DNA of 43,772 nt. Origin: a virus. Below, piece by piece: positions 8,040 through 15,843 of the stretch. Positions within the stretch are counted from its first letter, which is position 1, and every line of letters starts with the position of its first letter. Made by a program: the position numbers and the translations under genes. The stretch spans positions 1 to 43,772 of IMG/VR virus record IMGVR_UViG_3300025407_000047. One strand, given 5' to 3'. Under the pieces are notes generated by a model, which made no database searches, was not told where the DNA came from, and saw nothing but the letters and a program-made list of their open reading frames with translations.

Positions 8040-9353
8040 TTATGCGCCAGCTTCGTCAAGTCCAAGGTCAATTGCGTCGGACGCATTCATCTTGATTCGT
8101 GACTGGAGATCGTTGGATTTGTTGACAGACTGAGTCGTAACATTCTGCTTCGGCATCCTTCCAGAAGCCTTGAGCTTGCTGTTCTCATCAGACAACTTCT
8201 TAACCTGCGCCTCCAGAGCGGCCTTTGCAGATTGCTCATTTTGTAGGCTTACACTCAAGATGTCGCTGTAGACTGCGGCGGCGGCAATTGACGCACGCTC
8301 GTTGGCGGTCTTAGGCCACAGCGCGCTGTTGAATTTTCCTTCAAGCGCGGCAACATTCTTGTTGTGTTGCTGGATCTTCTCGACCTGTTCAGGAGTAGCG
8401 TTCTCAGGAGGCTCTTGGTATCTTGCCCAAGGTACTTCTTTTGTAAGCTGGTTAACATAATCTCGTACTTCCGTTGTCTCTTTCTGATACCAGTCCCTTG
8501 CTTGGTTCTGACGCTGTTCAAGGATCTGCTCTGCGTTCTCAGCGGCGTGAGAAATCTCAGCCTCCTGTTTTTCTTTCAGGTCTGACACATCGATCAGGTT
8601 ACGCTTCAGCTTTTCTGCGTCTGTCAGTCCCAGCTTGCTGATGGCATTGTTCTGCCACCACTTGTCGTCAACCTTGTCTGGGCCACCTGCCTTCTCAATG
8701 CTGGCGATGAGGTCATCCGTAGCACCATTCTTACGCATGATGCTGTAAATGTTTTCCTTCGCCGTATTGATTGGCTGGGTGTACTTGCTCTGGAACTCAG
8801 GATCGTTTTTGATGTCAAAGATTTGCCTGAACTTCTTTAACTCCTCATAGTCTGAGGGAGTCTGTACTTGTTGCTGTTGGGCTTCGGCTAGTCGTTGCCG
8901 CAGGACTTCGGCTTCCGCCGCTTGCTTTTTGTACTCGCTAGCGGTTTCTTGGAGCTTCCTCCAATTGTTTTGATTCTTTTCGGAGAGGTTCCTCGGCTGT
9001 TCGATGGCGAGAATTTCTGGATCGATTTCGGCTTTTTGTTCTTGAATGGAACTGGGTGAAACTTCGACTCCAGCTTCTGGTTGTGGCACTTCTGTACCTG
9101 TTTGAACAGGCTCTGGAGTGATTTCGTTATGCTGTTCGCTCTCTGTTCCAGAGATGCTATCAAGTGTTGTAGTGTCTTCATTGGATTGTATTTGTTCTGG
9201 TTGTGGTTCTACTCCTGTTTCTCTTTCCGCCTCGTCGAGAAGCGAATCGATTGATTGATGAACATCACTGCTGATTGGATCAGCGTTGAGGTTTGCGGCT
9301 CCACCATCGCGGTTAGCGGCGGTGATTTCTGGTACTAGGTTTTCTTCTTCCAT
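8040..9353 (-). CDS. Scaffold-like head assembly protein
   Basis: A 437-residue, acidic, Gln/Glu/Ala-rich protein. Residues 1-110 look disordered; about 115-165 and 365-400 show coiled-coil heptads (KKQAAEAEVLRQRLAEAQQQQ and AKAALEAQVKKLSDENSKLK). The C-terminus is basic and then ends in AIDLGLDEAGA. High charge, helix content and a position between portal and capsid genes are typical of prohead scaffolds. The C-terminal AIDxGL motif is shared with the protein at 9664-9984 and may bind the capsid or portal (inference). No protease domain is visible. Confidence 0.65.
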   Translation of the reverse strand: MEEENLVPEITAANRDGGAANLNADPISSDVHQSIDSLLDEAERETGVEPQPEQIQSNEDTTTLDSISGTESEQHNEITPEPVQTGTEVPQPEAGVEVSPSSIQEQKAEIDPEILAIEQPRNLSEKNQNNWRKLQETASEYKKQAAEAEVLRQRLAEAQQQQVQTPSDYEELKKFRQIFDIKNDPEFQSKYTQPINTAKENIYSIMRKNGATDDLIASIEKAGGPDKVDDKWWQNNAISKLGLTDAEKLKRNLIDVSDLKEKQEAEISHAAENAEQILEQRQNQARDWYQKETTEVRDYVNQLTKEVPWARYQEPPENATPEQVEKIQQHNKNVAALEGKFNSALWPKTANERASIAAAAVYSDILSVSLQNEQSAKAALEAQVKKLSDENSKLKASGRMPKQNVTTQSVNKSNDLQSRIKMNASDAIDLGLDEAGA

Positions 9354-9359
9354 AATTGA

Positions 9360-9599
9360 TTACATCGACACAAATGACGCCGACGAAGCATCATCATTTT
9401 TGTTTTCGTCTAAGAGTATGTCATTCATCTGGCGCAGGATGAACTCCGCGCCTTCCTTGTACTTTGCCTCAAGGGCGACTGACTCAATTGTTTTTCCAGT
9501 AGTTGGTGGAATTTGGGAGTAAAGAAAGCCGATTAGCTTTCCTCCAGACTTTTGATGATATTCGCGAAATCGTGCAGAGTCAGATGTTTCCCAATTCAT
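9360..9599 (-). CDS. Small conserved-looking head-region protein, unknown
   Basis: 79 residues: MNWETSDSARFREYHQKSGG, then predicted helices (TIESVALEAKYKEGAEFILRQMNDILLDEN) and a Ser/Ala tail. It has the look of small helical proteins often found beside portal and scaffold genes. It starts after an inverted repeat and promoter-like segment at 9612-9658 and is followed 6 nt later by the scaffold gene. No enzymatic motif; function unknown. Confidence 0.6.
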   Translation of the reverse strand: MNWETSDSARFREYHQKSGGKLIGFLYSQIPPTTGKTIESVALEAKYKEGAEFILRQMNDILLDENKNDDASSASFVSM

Positions 9600-9611
9600 A
9601 ATTTATTTGTT

Positions 9612-9658
9612 GTGTCAGAAGACGCATAGGTTTTCTGACACTAATTAATGTATGTCAA
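9612..9658 (-). promoter_or_regulatory. TTGACA box plus 9-bp inverted repeat (operator or hairpin)
   Basis: A perfect 9-bp inverted repeat, GTGTCAGAA and TTCTGACAC (9612-9620 and 9633-9641), sits between two head genes. A TTGACA box lies just upstream at 9658-9653, but no good -10 hexamer is found at 16-18 bp. It could be an operator over a promoter, or an mRNA hairpin separating portal-side from scaffold-side expression. Confidence 0.4.
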
Positions 9659-9663
9659 CAATA

Positions 9664-9984
9664 TTATGCCAATCCAATATCGATTGCCTGTTCGGATGAT
9701 AGTGGCTTGCTGGCATCGCGTCCGTAAGAATTGGGACTCATTGATGTCAGTCCGTTCTTGGGAGTAGGTGTAGGTTTAGCGATTGGTTTGAGCATCCCTG
9801 CCTTTTCAACTTTTCCAGCGGCTTCATCGAATTTTTGCTCTTCTGGCGTGAGGATCATGTCTCCCTGTGAATTGAATTTAGCTTCAGGAATGTTGCGATC
9901 AGCCGCGACTGGCATGAATTTATTCGGCTGTGAGTAATCCACAAAGTTGCGTGAATCTGGCAAGTTGTTGTTATGTCCGCCCAT
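9664..9984 (-). CDS. Small head-region protein with NKFMP and AIDIGL motifs
   Basis: A 106-residue, Pro/Asn/Lys-rich, probably disordered protein. Residues 20-26 contain NKFMPVA, the same short (N/Q/K)FMP motif that recurs in the giant protein at 35860-43772. The C-terminus SSEQAIDIGLA echoes the scaffold C-terminus AIDLGL. It lies 13 nt after the portal gene. An assembly adaptor, scaffold accessory or encapsidated peptide is plausible; there is no family assignment. Confidence 0.6.
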   Translation of the reverse strand: MGGHNNNLPDSRNFVDYSQPNKFMPVAADRNIPEAKFNSQGDMILTPEEQKFDEAAGKVEKAGMLKPIAKPTPTPKNGLTSMSPNSYGRDASKPLSSEQAIDIGLA

Positions 9985-9997
9985 AGTTTTGTTTGGC

Positions 9998-12418
9998 TTA
10001 CGCCGCTGTTACTGGCCTCGGAGGATTGGCTACATTGGCAACCATTCCCTGTTGGCTAGGATTTTGTTGTTGGTATTGTTGTTGAAGGTTTTTTTCCTGC
10101 GCTACTGATGTTCCTGCGTGACCGCCACCATGACCGCGATGACCATGTGGCATTGCGGCAGGTATGACATTCTCGGCAGGAGGCGCGGCCTGACCAGCCG
10201 TGAGGTGAGCGTATGCTTCCTTTGCGGCCTGCCTGTACTTTTGAGTCTGCTTTGGCATTGCGCCTTTGGCCTCTGCGGCCTGAATGTGAGCGACATAGTG
10301 CTTCATCGCCGCCATGAGCGGTGCAATTCCTTCCTGTGGCAATCCACCCTTTGGGACATGGGCGATGACTGGCATCAGCTTCTGGCTCATCGTGTCGAGG
10401 TGGACGATGTCGTTGTCGCGTGGCGATACAGGGATGTCCTGACCTGCGATGATGGCCTGAAGTTCCAACACCTGCTGGCGCGTGGCTTCGATGGCAATTG
10501 CTTCGACCTGATCTTTTGGTAGGATGACGCTGTTGGCGGTTGTTTCGCCCAGCTTCCTGCTCCAGTCCAGCTTGATAAGCTCGTCCTGATTGATGCTAGG
10601 ATTGCCCATGTATCGTTGGATCAGGCTGTCAAGGATGACATTGTCTTGAGGAGTTGTGTCCTGAAGAAGCTGGCTGGCAGGTGAGTATGCCATGAGGAGG
10701 ATGTCAGAAGGAGGGATGTTCTTCTGGAGCATATCGTACACGCAATTGATTGCGTCTTCGTCGAGGTGTTCAGGAACATCAAAGGGAACCATGAACGGAG
10801 GCATCTCCATGAGGCTACGATCAAATGCATCAACAACTTCCCTGCGCGCCCAGACTGCGTTTGGCTCGGATTGTTTGACGACATCCATCTTTTGTTTCAA
10901 GTCAGCCGCCGCCTTGATGTGTTCAGGGTGACAGATTCCCTTCTGCATACGCTCGACGGCCTGAGAAAATTGGCGAGAGAAGCGCGTGAGAATTCCCTCA
11001 CGAAGCTGGTTCTCAATGGCGGCAGTGCGATTGACCTCAGATGCGGTCTTTTTTTGTCCGCTGTTATCGACAGGAGCCGATGGCAAGAATGTGCCTACCT
11101 GAATCTCAGCCAGCCCAGTAATGAACTGATCCAACTTTAGGAAGTCGTCAACATCTGCTGGCAATTGCTGTGGGATGACCTCGTAACCTTCGGAGATGTA
11201 TCCGACAGGGTGAAGAACGGAAAGCGGAGGCACGCCAACTTTTGCGTTTGGCCCCTTCTTCAGCAACAGCAGTCCCTTCAGGTAGGTATTATCCACCACA
11301 AGGTTGCGAGCTTTCTCGACGGCGACATGGGTGTTGTACAGATCCCTGCCTGCTCCGCGAGATGACATTAGGTTGCCGCTACCGATCTCAATACTGAACA
11401 ACGCGAGCGTCTCGCTCATCTTGTTGTAGCGATCTACTTGCGTGCAGATTTCAAGACCACTCTTATCGTCAAATAAGAATCGGCTGATCTTGCCATGCGG
11501 TTCACGAACTAGGATCTCACCAAGCTCAACATATTTCGCGTCGTTCTCGTATGATGCGCCGTATGAACCTTCCCTGATCCAATCCTCGTACCTGCGAGCG
11601 TCGTCGTCTGCGTCAAGCGTCCTGCCAGCAGGTATTGCTTGGTTGATTGACTGGATCAGGTGATTGATGTGCCAGCCAGCGGCGGCAGAAAGTTCAGGCT
11701 GTTCTAAAACTGGGAGCAATTCTGCTATCTGATAGCGTCTCTTTCGCGCCCAGATCGGCGTCTGGTCAGTTTGTTGGGGAGTCTCAATAGAGAAGAAGGT
11801 ATAATCTTGGCGAAGGAATTCAGGCTTCCAGTCGCGCAGGTCATCCCAGCACATACCGCAGAATCCAAAGGTCGTATTCTCATGGACGATCTGGGCGACC
11901 AAGTCGTCAAATCCTTTCCATCCCCTGATGCACTTGGTGATCTCCTCGCGGAACACTTTTGTCTTGTTCTCGGCGTCTAGCGAATCGATTGGGTACTGCG
12001 CAAAGGTAAGCGTAGCCGCCTGCTCAATCACCTGCTTGAAGGGAGGCTGGATTCGGCTGACCATCGTAGACAAGAATCCTGTCGGCCTGTTTGACCTCCA
12101 GTTCTGACCCATGCTCTCCAGCTTCTTTGCCTGATATGGCGGCTCGTTGTTCAGCTTCTTCTGAATCAATTGGTTCTTCCTATTCCTCTCAACATTCTGT
12201 TGCTTCAGCCTGCGGTAGGCTGAGTGCGCCTGAGTCGCATCCTTGAATGTCCTGCGAACCTGCATGGTGTCCTTGTTGACAACATCCAGATTACCATTGT
12301 CAGGATTGACTACATCCAGATTCAGAATGCGCGGCTTGTCGTGGACATCGACAACGCGAGCGGATTTCGTGCTGTAGTAATCGGTGACTTTGGGAGGAAG
12401 AGGCTTTAGGTTTGCCAT
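9998..12418 (-). CDS. Portal protein (head-tail connector)
   Basis: An 806-residue protein, in the size range of large podovirus-type portals. An N-terminal region of about 100 residues is followed by the mixed wing/stem region. The segment GTFLPSAPVDNSGQKKTASEVNRTAAIENQLREGILTRFSRQF (about residues 450-492) is characteristic of portal clip/stem helices in head-to-tail connector proteins. The C-terminal 130 residues are Ala/Gln/Pro-rich with a His/Gly cluster (HGHRGHGGGH), a barrel-like or disordered tail. It forms the dodecameric ring through which terminase packages DNA. The gene begins 2 nt after the Cys-rich protein stop (TAA TT ATG). Confidence 0.82.
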   Translation of the reverse strand: MANLKPLPPKVTDYYSTKSARVVDVHDKPRILNLDVVNPDNGNLDVVNKDTMQVRRTFKDATQAHSAYRRLKQQNVERNRKNQLIQKKLNNEPPYQAKKLESMGQNWRSNRPTGFLSTMVSRIQPPFKQVIEQAATLTFAQYPIDSLDAENKTKVFREEITKCIRGWKGFDDLVAQIVHENTTFGFCGMCWDDLRDWKPEFLRQDYTFFSIETPQQTDQTPIWARKRRYQIAELLPVLEQPELSAAAGWHINHLIQSINQAIPAGRTLDADDDARRYEDWIREGSYGASYENDAKYVELGEILVREPHGKISRFLFDDKSGLEICTQVDRYNKMSETLALFSIEIGSGNLMSSRGAGRDLYNTHVAVEKARNLVVDNTYLKGLLLLKKGPNAKVGVPPLSVLHPVGYISEGYEVIPQQLPADVDDFLKLDQFITGLAEIQVGTFLPSAPVDNSGQKKTASEVNRTAAIENQLREGILTRFSRQFSQAVERMQKGICHPEHIKAAADLKQKMDVVKQSEPNAVWARREVVDAFDRSLMEMPPFMVPFDVPEHLDEDAINCVYDMLQKNIPPSDILLMAYSPASQLLQDTTPQDNVILDSLIQRYMGNPSINQDELIKLDWSRKLGETTANSVILPKDQVEAIAIEATRQQVLELQAIIAGQDIPVSPRDNDIVHLDTMSQKLMPVIAHVPKGGLPQEGIAPLMAAMKHYVAHIQAAEAKGAMPKQTQKYRQAAKEAYAHLTAGQAAPPAENVIPAAMPHGHRGHGGGHAGTSVAQEKNLQQQYQQQNPSQQGMVANVANPPRPVTAA

Positions 12419-12420
12419 AA

Positions 12421-12999
12421 TTATGTATTGAGCCAGCAGTTAGCAAGCAGGTTTGTTGCTTTTAAGAATTGATCCTTGTCGATGAAGATTGCCGTCCTAT
12501 TGTCGTGACGCATTGATTTGCAACCTCCAAGCACAGCACTGGACGCCGTGTCGCGACCCTGCCTGACGCCAGCGGTCAGCCTCTCGGTTGTTGAAATGCA
12601 TGAGCTACAGCCACCGCGCCAGTTGACATTCTCAGGGCAATTTCGGCAGGTCTTAGCGCGAGCCTCTGCAAGCTCATCAGTAACCATGTTGATCGGCTCC
12701 TGACTCTGCTGGAGATTCTTAGCCCATGATTGGATGTCGTTCAGCAATGCCATCGTGTCGGTCTCAGGGTTCACAGAAGTAATTGCTACCATGTCAACGC
12801 CATGACAGAATTGAGGCCAGTTGGAACAGATAAAGCTATTTACATCGCCCTCCACATCTCCACTAGGAAGATGATTTTCGGCGCGGAAATGTTCCACATT
12901 CTGGATCAGGCTATCGTAGGTGACGCCGTTGATACGGACATCACCCTCAATATAATGCCAGCCAGAAGGCGGCAACATCCCTAAAATTGGTGTAGCCAT
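12421..12999 (-). CDS. Cys-rich protein with PPxGWxY N-terminal domain, unknown
   Basis: 192 residues. The N-terminal segment PPSGWHYIEGDVRINGVTYDSLIQNV resembles that of the protein at 18481-18765 (PPTGWNYQYPN...ITAATLDDLYVRV), so the two share a small domain. The C-terminal half has a zinc-ribbon-like pattern: CRNCPENVNWRGGCSSC (two CxxC pairs) plus later cysteines. It is located directly upstream of the portal gene. It may be a metal-binding structural or assembly factor; function unknown. Confidence 0.6.
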   Translation of the reverse strand: MATPILGMLPPSGWHYIEGDVRINGVTYDSLIQNVEHFRAENHLPSGDVEGDVNSFICSNWPQFCHGVDMVAITSVNPETDTMALLNDIQSWAKNLQQSQEPINMVTDELAEARAKTCRNCPENVNWRGGCSSCISTTERLTAGVRQGRDTASSAVLGGCKSMRHDNRTAIFIDKDQFLKATNLLANCWLNT

Positions 13000-13041
13000 T
13001 AGTTTGTGATATGTTATTTAGAAGCCAAGGGCAAGTAATAA

Positions 13042-13548
13042 CTACTTTACAAATTCATGATGACACTTGGGACAAATGCACGTTTCTCTCTCCTTTTCAT
13101 CCGCTTTCAGGCCATTATCTACTGGTTCTTCAGGAGATCCGATCATTTCTGCCAGTTGTTCGTTGGTGAAGGAAAGTAGCGACACATCAAACTTGGCGTC
13201 ATTTAACTCGTCAATTTCAACAGAAAGCATATCAAAACTCCATGTTGAGTTCAGTGCCAGTTGATTGTCTGCAATGATGTAGGCTCGCCGCTGGGTCTCT
13301 GTCAGGTGATCCAGCTTTATGCAGGGTACTGAATCCAGTCCCAGCTTCTTTGCGGCTAACACACGACCATGACCTGCGATGATGTCGCACTCATCAGTAA
13401 TCAGCACAGGGTTGGTGAATCCAAACTCCTTGATGCTGGCGGCGATCTGACTCACCTGAATGTCGCTGTGCGTCCTGCTATTGCGAGCGTAAGGGATTAG
13501 CTTCTTGAGAGCGATTTGCTCAATCTGTTGAGATGTTTTGATTTCCAT
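13042..13548 (-). CDS. ParB/sulfiredoxin-fold protein with C-terminal zinc ribbon
   Basis: A 168-residue protein. Residues about 8-100 match the ParB-like nuclease/CTPase N-terminal domain: LIPYARNSRTHSD, IAASIKEFGFTNPVLI, the motif DIIAGHGRVLAAKKLG, and a following helix region (ETQRRAYIIADNQLAL). The C-terminus carries CICPKCHHEF, a CxxC pair with a nearby His that could bind zinc. In phages such stand-alone ParB-like proteins often accompany DNA methyltransferases or terminase genes and may act in DNA binding or nicking. It lies at the head-module entrance; its role in packaging regulation is speculative. Confidence 0.75.
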   Translation of the reverse strand: MEIKTSQQIEQIALKKLIPYARNSRTHSDIQVSQIAASIKEFGFTNPVLITDECDIIAGHGRVLAAKKLGLDSVPCIKLDHLTETQRRAYIIADNQLALNSTWSFDMLSVEIDELNDAKFDVSLLSFTNEQLAEMIGSPEEPVDNGLKADEKERETCICPKCHHEFVK

Positions 13549-13599
13549 AGAAGGTTAGAATTGATCACCCAGCGTTAAAAAGAAAAGATAAAAAGAAAC

Positions 13600-13646
13600 C
13601 CCCCAAAGAAAATAGAAAAGATAAAAGTGGGATCTGAAATCAGATC
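13600..13646 (-). terminator. Palindromic hairpin followed by U-rich tract (minus strand)
   Basis: GATCTGA-AA-TCAGATC (13631-13646) is a 7-bp perfect inverted repeat. On the minus strand it is followed by a pyrimidine/T-rich run to about 13600. This is a plausible terminator for a short transcript coming from the gene-poor stretch at 13850, just before the ParB-like gene. Confidence 0.4.
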
Positions 13647-13846
13647 AGTATCACATATGACGAAAAGCGTCTCTCATGCCACAGCCCAAGGATTAGCCTG
13701 CTCTCAAATCGGAGCGCAATGAGGTTGGAGTGTGTGTCCTCCGAATTAAGCCGCGAGGGTAAAGCGCGGCTCCTGCCTTCGCCAGTGGCTCGACACAATC
13801 TCGATTTCCAGTGGTTACGATATCTTCTATAGTCCTGAAGATTCAT
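13640..13846 (-). CDS. Doubtful small ORF in a gene-poor stretch
   Basis: A 68-codon frame starting ATG at 13846 (MNLQDYRRYRNHWKSRL...). It is very Arg/Leu/Ser-rich and ends inside the palindromic terminator-like hairpin. A TTGACA box at 13877-13872 with GATAAT at 13856-13851 (15-bp spacing) lies just upstream, so a transcript is likely. The product resembles no family, and the DNA contains stems such as GCCGCG...CGCGGC, so a noncoding RNA is an equally good reading. The 480-nt span 13549-14028 holds no other gene. Confidence 0.25.
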   Translation of the reverse strand: MNLQDYRRYRNHWKSRLCRATGEGRSRALPSRLNSEDTHSNLIALRFESRLILGLWHERRFSSYVILI

Positions 13847-13919
13847 AACAATTATCCTTGCGCTATCACGATGTCAACGGCATATTTTCATCGTTGCGAT
13901 CATCTTGTCCTGAAGATTC
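13832..13919. repeat. 13-bp direct repeat pair
   Basis: GTCCTGAAGATTC occurs at 13832-13844 and 13907-13919, 75 bp apart, flanking the TTGACA/GATAAT promoter-like pair. It could be an operator pair or the trace of a small duplication. Confidence 0.5.
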
Positions 13920-13924
13920 TCAAC

Positions 13925-13959
13925 TGCTCTCTCGTCTTTGGGTTGAAGGCGAGAGGGCG
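13925..13959 (+). other. 10-bp stem-loop in noncoding stretch
   Basis: TGCTCTCTCG and CGAGAGGGCG pair (with two G-U pairs on the plus-strand RNA) around a 15-nt loop. It sits 28 nt before the strong hairpin at 13988 and may belong to the same plus-strand RNA. Confidence 0.35.
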
Positions 13960-13987
13960 TCCATTTTGTTAGTGTGTGCTAGTGCTA

Positions 13988-14030
13988 GACCCTCACTCGT
14001 TGTCATGTGCGAGTGAGGGTCTTTTCTTTT
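13988..14030 (+). terminator. Intrinsic terminator, plus-strand orientation
   Basis: GACCCTCACTCG and CGAGTGAGGGTC form a perfect 12-bp stem with a 10-nt loop, followed on the plus strand by TTTTCTTTT. On the minus strand the hairpin begins 7 nt after the methyltransferase stop but lacks a U-tract. The orientation implies either a plus-strand transcript through 13850-13990 or protection of the minus-strand genes from antisense transcription. Confidence 0.65.
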
Positions 14031-14604
14031 ACTTCGTGTTGACAACCATCAGCAGGCCGCGATCACACCGCTCGTCTTCCCTGCTGTTCTGCGTGAACAG
14101 GAAGTGTGGCTTCCCAAGCTCCTTCGCCCTGACATGATACGCCTGCAAGTTGGTGTAGTGAGGGTGATTGACATCGTGGAAGAAACAGAACGAGTTGGGA
14201 GCCATGATCTCAAATACTTTGTCAGCCCACTCTCCTGCGTGATCATGATCGCCGTCAGATACAAGGAAGTCGTAGCTGTTCGCAGAAGTCTCATGCACAA
14301 AGTCATGCTCGGTCTTGGGAGCGATCAGCGTCACTTTTTCTTTTAGGCTATCAACATTCTCCTGAGACAGGTTTGTTCCAAGGTCGTAAAAACTATCGAC
14401 GCAGGTAATACTTCCCTTTCCGTTATAGGCTACGCCGTCAAGCAATGCTCTGGTGATGAATGCAGTGCCAATACCGATCTCTAACACCCTATCAGGTTTC
14501 GCAGAGACCAGTGCGCCGTAGATCAGCATGGCGTGAGGCAGGTCAATAGCCGCGCCGTGTGTGTTATAGTTATCTAAAAAGTTAAGTGGAAGTGGATTAC
14601 TCAT
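14029..14604 (-). CDS. Class I SAM-dependent methyltransferase (Methyltransf_24-like)
   Basis: A 191-residue protein. Motif I is VLEIGIGTAFITRALL (about residues 39-54), binding SAM. A strand SITCVDSFYD follows with the acidic residue that contacts the SAM ribose, then YDFLVSDGDHDHAG (about 110-123) with a DGDH pattern typical of the Methyltransf_24 group acting on small molecules or sugars. The start at 14604 (MSNPLPLNF) is preferred over one 14 codons upstream because a promoter-like TTTACA/TAATGT pair ends 7 nt before it. The nearby glycosyltransferases suggest sugar methylation, but this is inference. Confidence 0.72.
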   Translation of the reverse strand: MSNPLPLNFLDNYNTHGAAIDLPHAMLIYGALVSAKPDRVLEIGIGTAFITRALLDGVAYNGKGSITCVDSFYDLGTNLSQENVDSLKEKVTLIAPKTEHDFVHETSANSYDFLVSDGDHDHAGEWADKVFEIMAPNSFCFFHDVNHPHYTNLQAYHVRAKELGKPHFLFTQNSREDERCDRGLLMVVNTK

Positions 14605-14993
14605 ATAAATTACATTACGAATACTGCAATCTTGTGTAAAGCGCACTTTACTTAAAGCGTTGTTGTGTAAAGTAAATGTCTATAGCGTGTACATATCAAC
14701 GCGCTCATGTACAGAAAACGCGGATTCATCGACATGACAATATACCCTTGCGGTGATAATTGTGATTTATAACTCATGAATCATACCCAATCAGGTATAA
14801 TGCGGTGATTAATCAGGTGTCTGCGATCATGAACATTTTACAGATGTCTACGATCTGCTACACAAATGCAAAGTATGTAGCGTGATCACTACAATGCTTC
14901 TTTGTAGCGTGCATTAATATACAGGAATAGTAGATGTCATTTACTATTTCTGAATGATAGCTGTTAAAAATATGTAGCGGTTTTATTAACAGA
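14605..14993. promoter_or_regulatory. Gene-free regulatory stretch with promoter and operator-like repeats
   Basis: A 389-nt AT-rich span with no gene. On the minus strand TTTACA (14640-14635) and TAATGT (14617-14612) are spaced 17 bp. CTTTACACAA occurs twice, covering the -35 box and 31 bp upstream (14632-14641, 14663-14672). Further upstream an imperfect palindrome, TGTAG-CGTGATCAC-TACA (14876-14893), and a CTGTTAA/TTAACAG inverted repeat (14961-14992) just after the coiled-coil gene stop are visible. This looks like a control region for the methyltransferase and late head genes. Confidence 0.45.
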
Positions 14994-15515
14994 TTACTCT
15001 GTTGGAGCTTTCTTTTTTGGCAACGGACGGAGGGTGCGGAATTTCAGCGTAGTCCATTTCCAAGCAAGTGTGCCGATGCTGTTTTCAACCTTTCTCCATG
15101 CCAACCCATGCAAAAAGTCTGTGCGTTCATCACCCTCTTGGATCATCTCGTCTGGGCCAAGCTCTCGCCATTGGTCGTCCTTTTGAGAAGGACAGGTTTC
15201 GGTGGATGTGTCCTTTTCCGAAGGACAGGTTTCGGCTCGGTATCGCTCCACTATCTCGCGGAGCCTTGCGACCTCGGCTTCTAGTTTGAGGTTCATTGCT
15301 CCAACTGGTTCACACGCGTAGCATGACCCTTGGCATCCTCGTTTAAGGCGATCAAGTTCCTCACGAAGCCTTGCGACCTCGTTGGATTTCTCGGCGAGTT
15401 CGCGCTCTAGCTGGCGAGAGGTTTCTACTGGCACTACAAAGGCTTTTAAGCCCATTGCCTCGCAAGCCTCATCAGTCCTCGGCGTTGGTGTGGTATCGTT
15501 GGTTGATGTATTCAT
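14994..15515 (-). CDS. Coiled-coil protein with TPRTDEA N-terminus, unknown
   Basis: A 173-residue protein. The N-terminal TPRTDEACEAMGLKAFVVPVETSRQLERELAEK pattern is one I associate with small phage and prophage proteins. It is followed by two coiled-coil blocks (RLREELDRLKRG, EVARLREIVERYR) separated by a Cys segment CQGSCYACEP. A short tandem echo (ETCPSEKD, ETCPSQKD) follows. ATG at 15515 is chosen over a TTG three codons upstream. The gene sits just after the candidate noncoding RNA U-tract. Function unknown. Confidence 0.6.
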   Translation of the reverse strand: MNTSTNDTTPTPRTDEACEAMGLKAFVVPVETSRQLERELAEKSNEVARLREELDRLKRGCQGSCYACEPVGAMNLKLEAEVARLREIVERYRAETCPSEKDTSTETCPSQKDDQWRELGPDEMIQEGDERTDFLHGLAWRKVENSIGTLAWKWTTLKFRTLRPLPKKKAPTE

Positions 15516-15540
15516 GAAGCTCAATCAAAAACCAAAGCTG

Positions 15541-15770
15541 GTAAAAATAAAAGAAAAAATCGGAGGAGGTTCAGGTCGCTAATGTTCGATGCCGCCCCCC
15601 TAGTAAACTAGCGTTAGCCTCTCGACTCACCCCCTCAATGCCTCCTCCGATTATAAGCGTCTAACCGAGTCCTTTAAGATCAATCAGAGCAGTGGTTCAC
15701 CGAAGATCCCCACGAAATATGACCCAAAGGTTTGAGCATCGTTGATAGGCTTTCTGGGTGCTATTGTTAC
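15541..15770 (-). ncRNA. Candidate structured noncoding RNA ending in a U-tract
   Basis: On the minus strand a promoter-like TTGACA/TAGGGT pair (15800-15773) is followed by about 230 nt with no coding frame I can support. The RNA ends with a 12-bp closing stem, AATCGGAGGAGG (15652-15641) with CCTCCTCCGATT (15569-15558), directly followed by a T-rich run to 15541. Inside the 71-nt loop are nested short pairings (GTCG/CGAC, CTAA/TTAG) and a CTAG-TTTA-CTAG hairpin. Size, closing helix and U-tract resemble a phage small RNA. I recognise no known family; the start is approximate. Confidence 0.45.
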
Positions 15771-15772
15771 AA

Positions 15773-15800
15773 ACCCTATGCACTTATCAACAAGTGTCAA
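15773..15800 (-). promoter_or_regulatory. Promoter with operator-like palindrome
   Basis: TTGACA (15800-15795) and TAGGGT (15778-15773) are spaced 16 bp. The perfect inverted repeat CACTT-N6-AAGTG (15781-15796) covers the spacer and touches the -35 box, an ideal place for a repressor. Likely drives the candidate RNA downstream. Confidence 0.4.
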
Positions 15801-15807
15801 GCCTTTG

Positions 15808-15843
15808 TAAACTTTCTAAACTCCCTAAACTCCCTAAACTCCC
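15808..15843. repeat. Four tandem 9-bp units
   Basis: Plus-strand units TAAACTCCC occur three times in perfect tandem (15817-15843), preceded by a degenerate TAAACTTTC (15808-15816). They lie between the tRNA gene and the promoter at 15773-15800. Could be an iteron-like or regulator-binding array, or slipped-strand repeats. Confidence 0.7.

Noticed and set aside
15808-15843. Possible CRISPR-like repeats
   Set aside because: Units are only 9 bp in perfect tandem without spacers; no cas genes. No CRISPR array was seen anywhere in the window.
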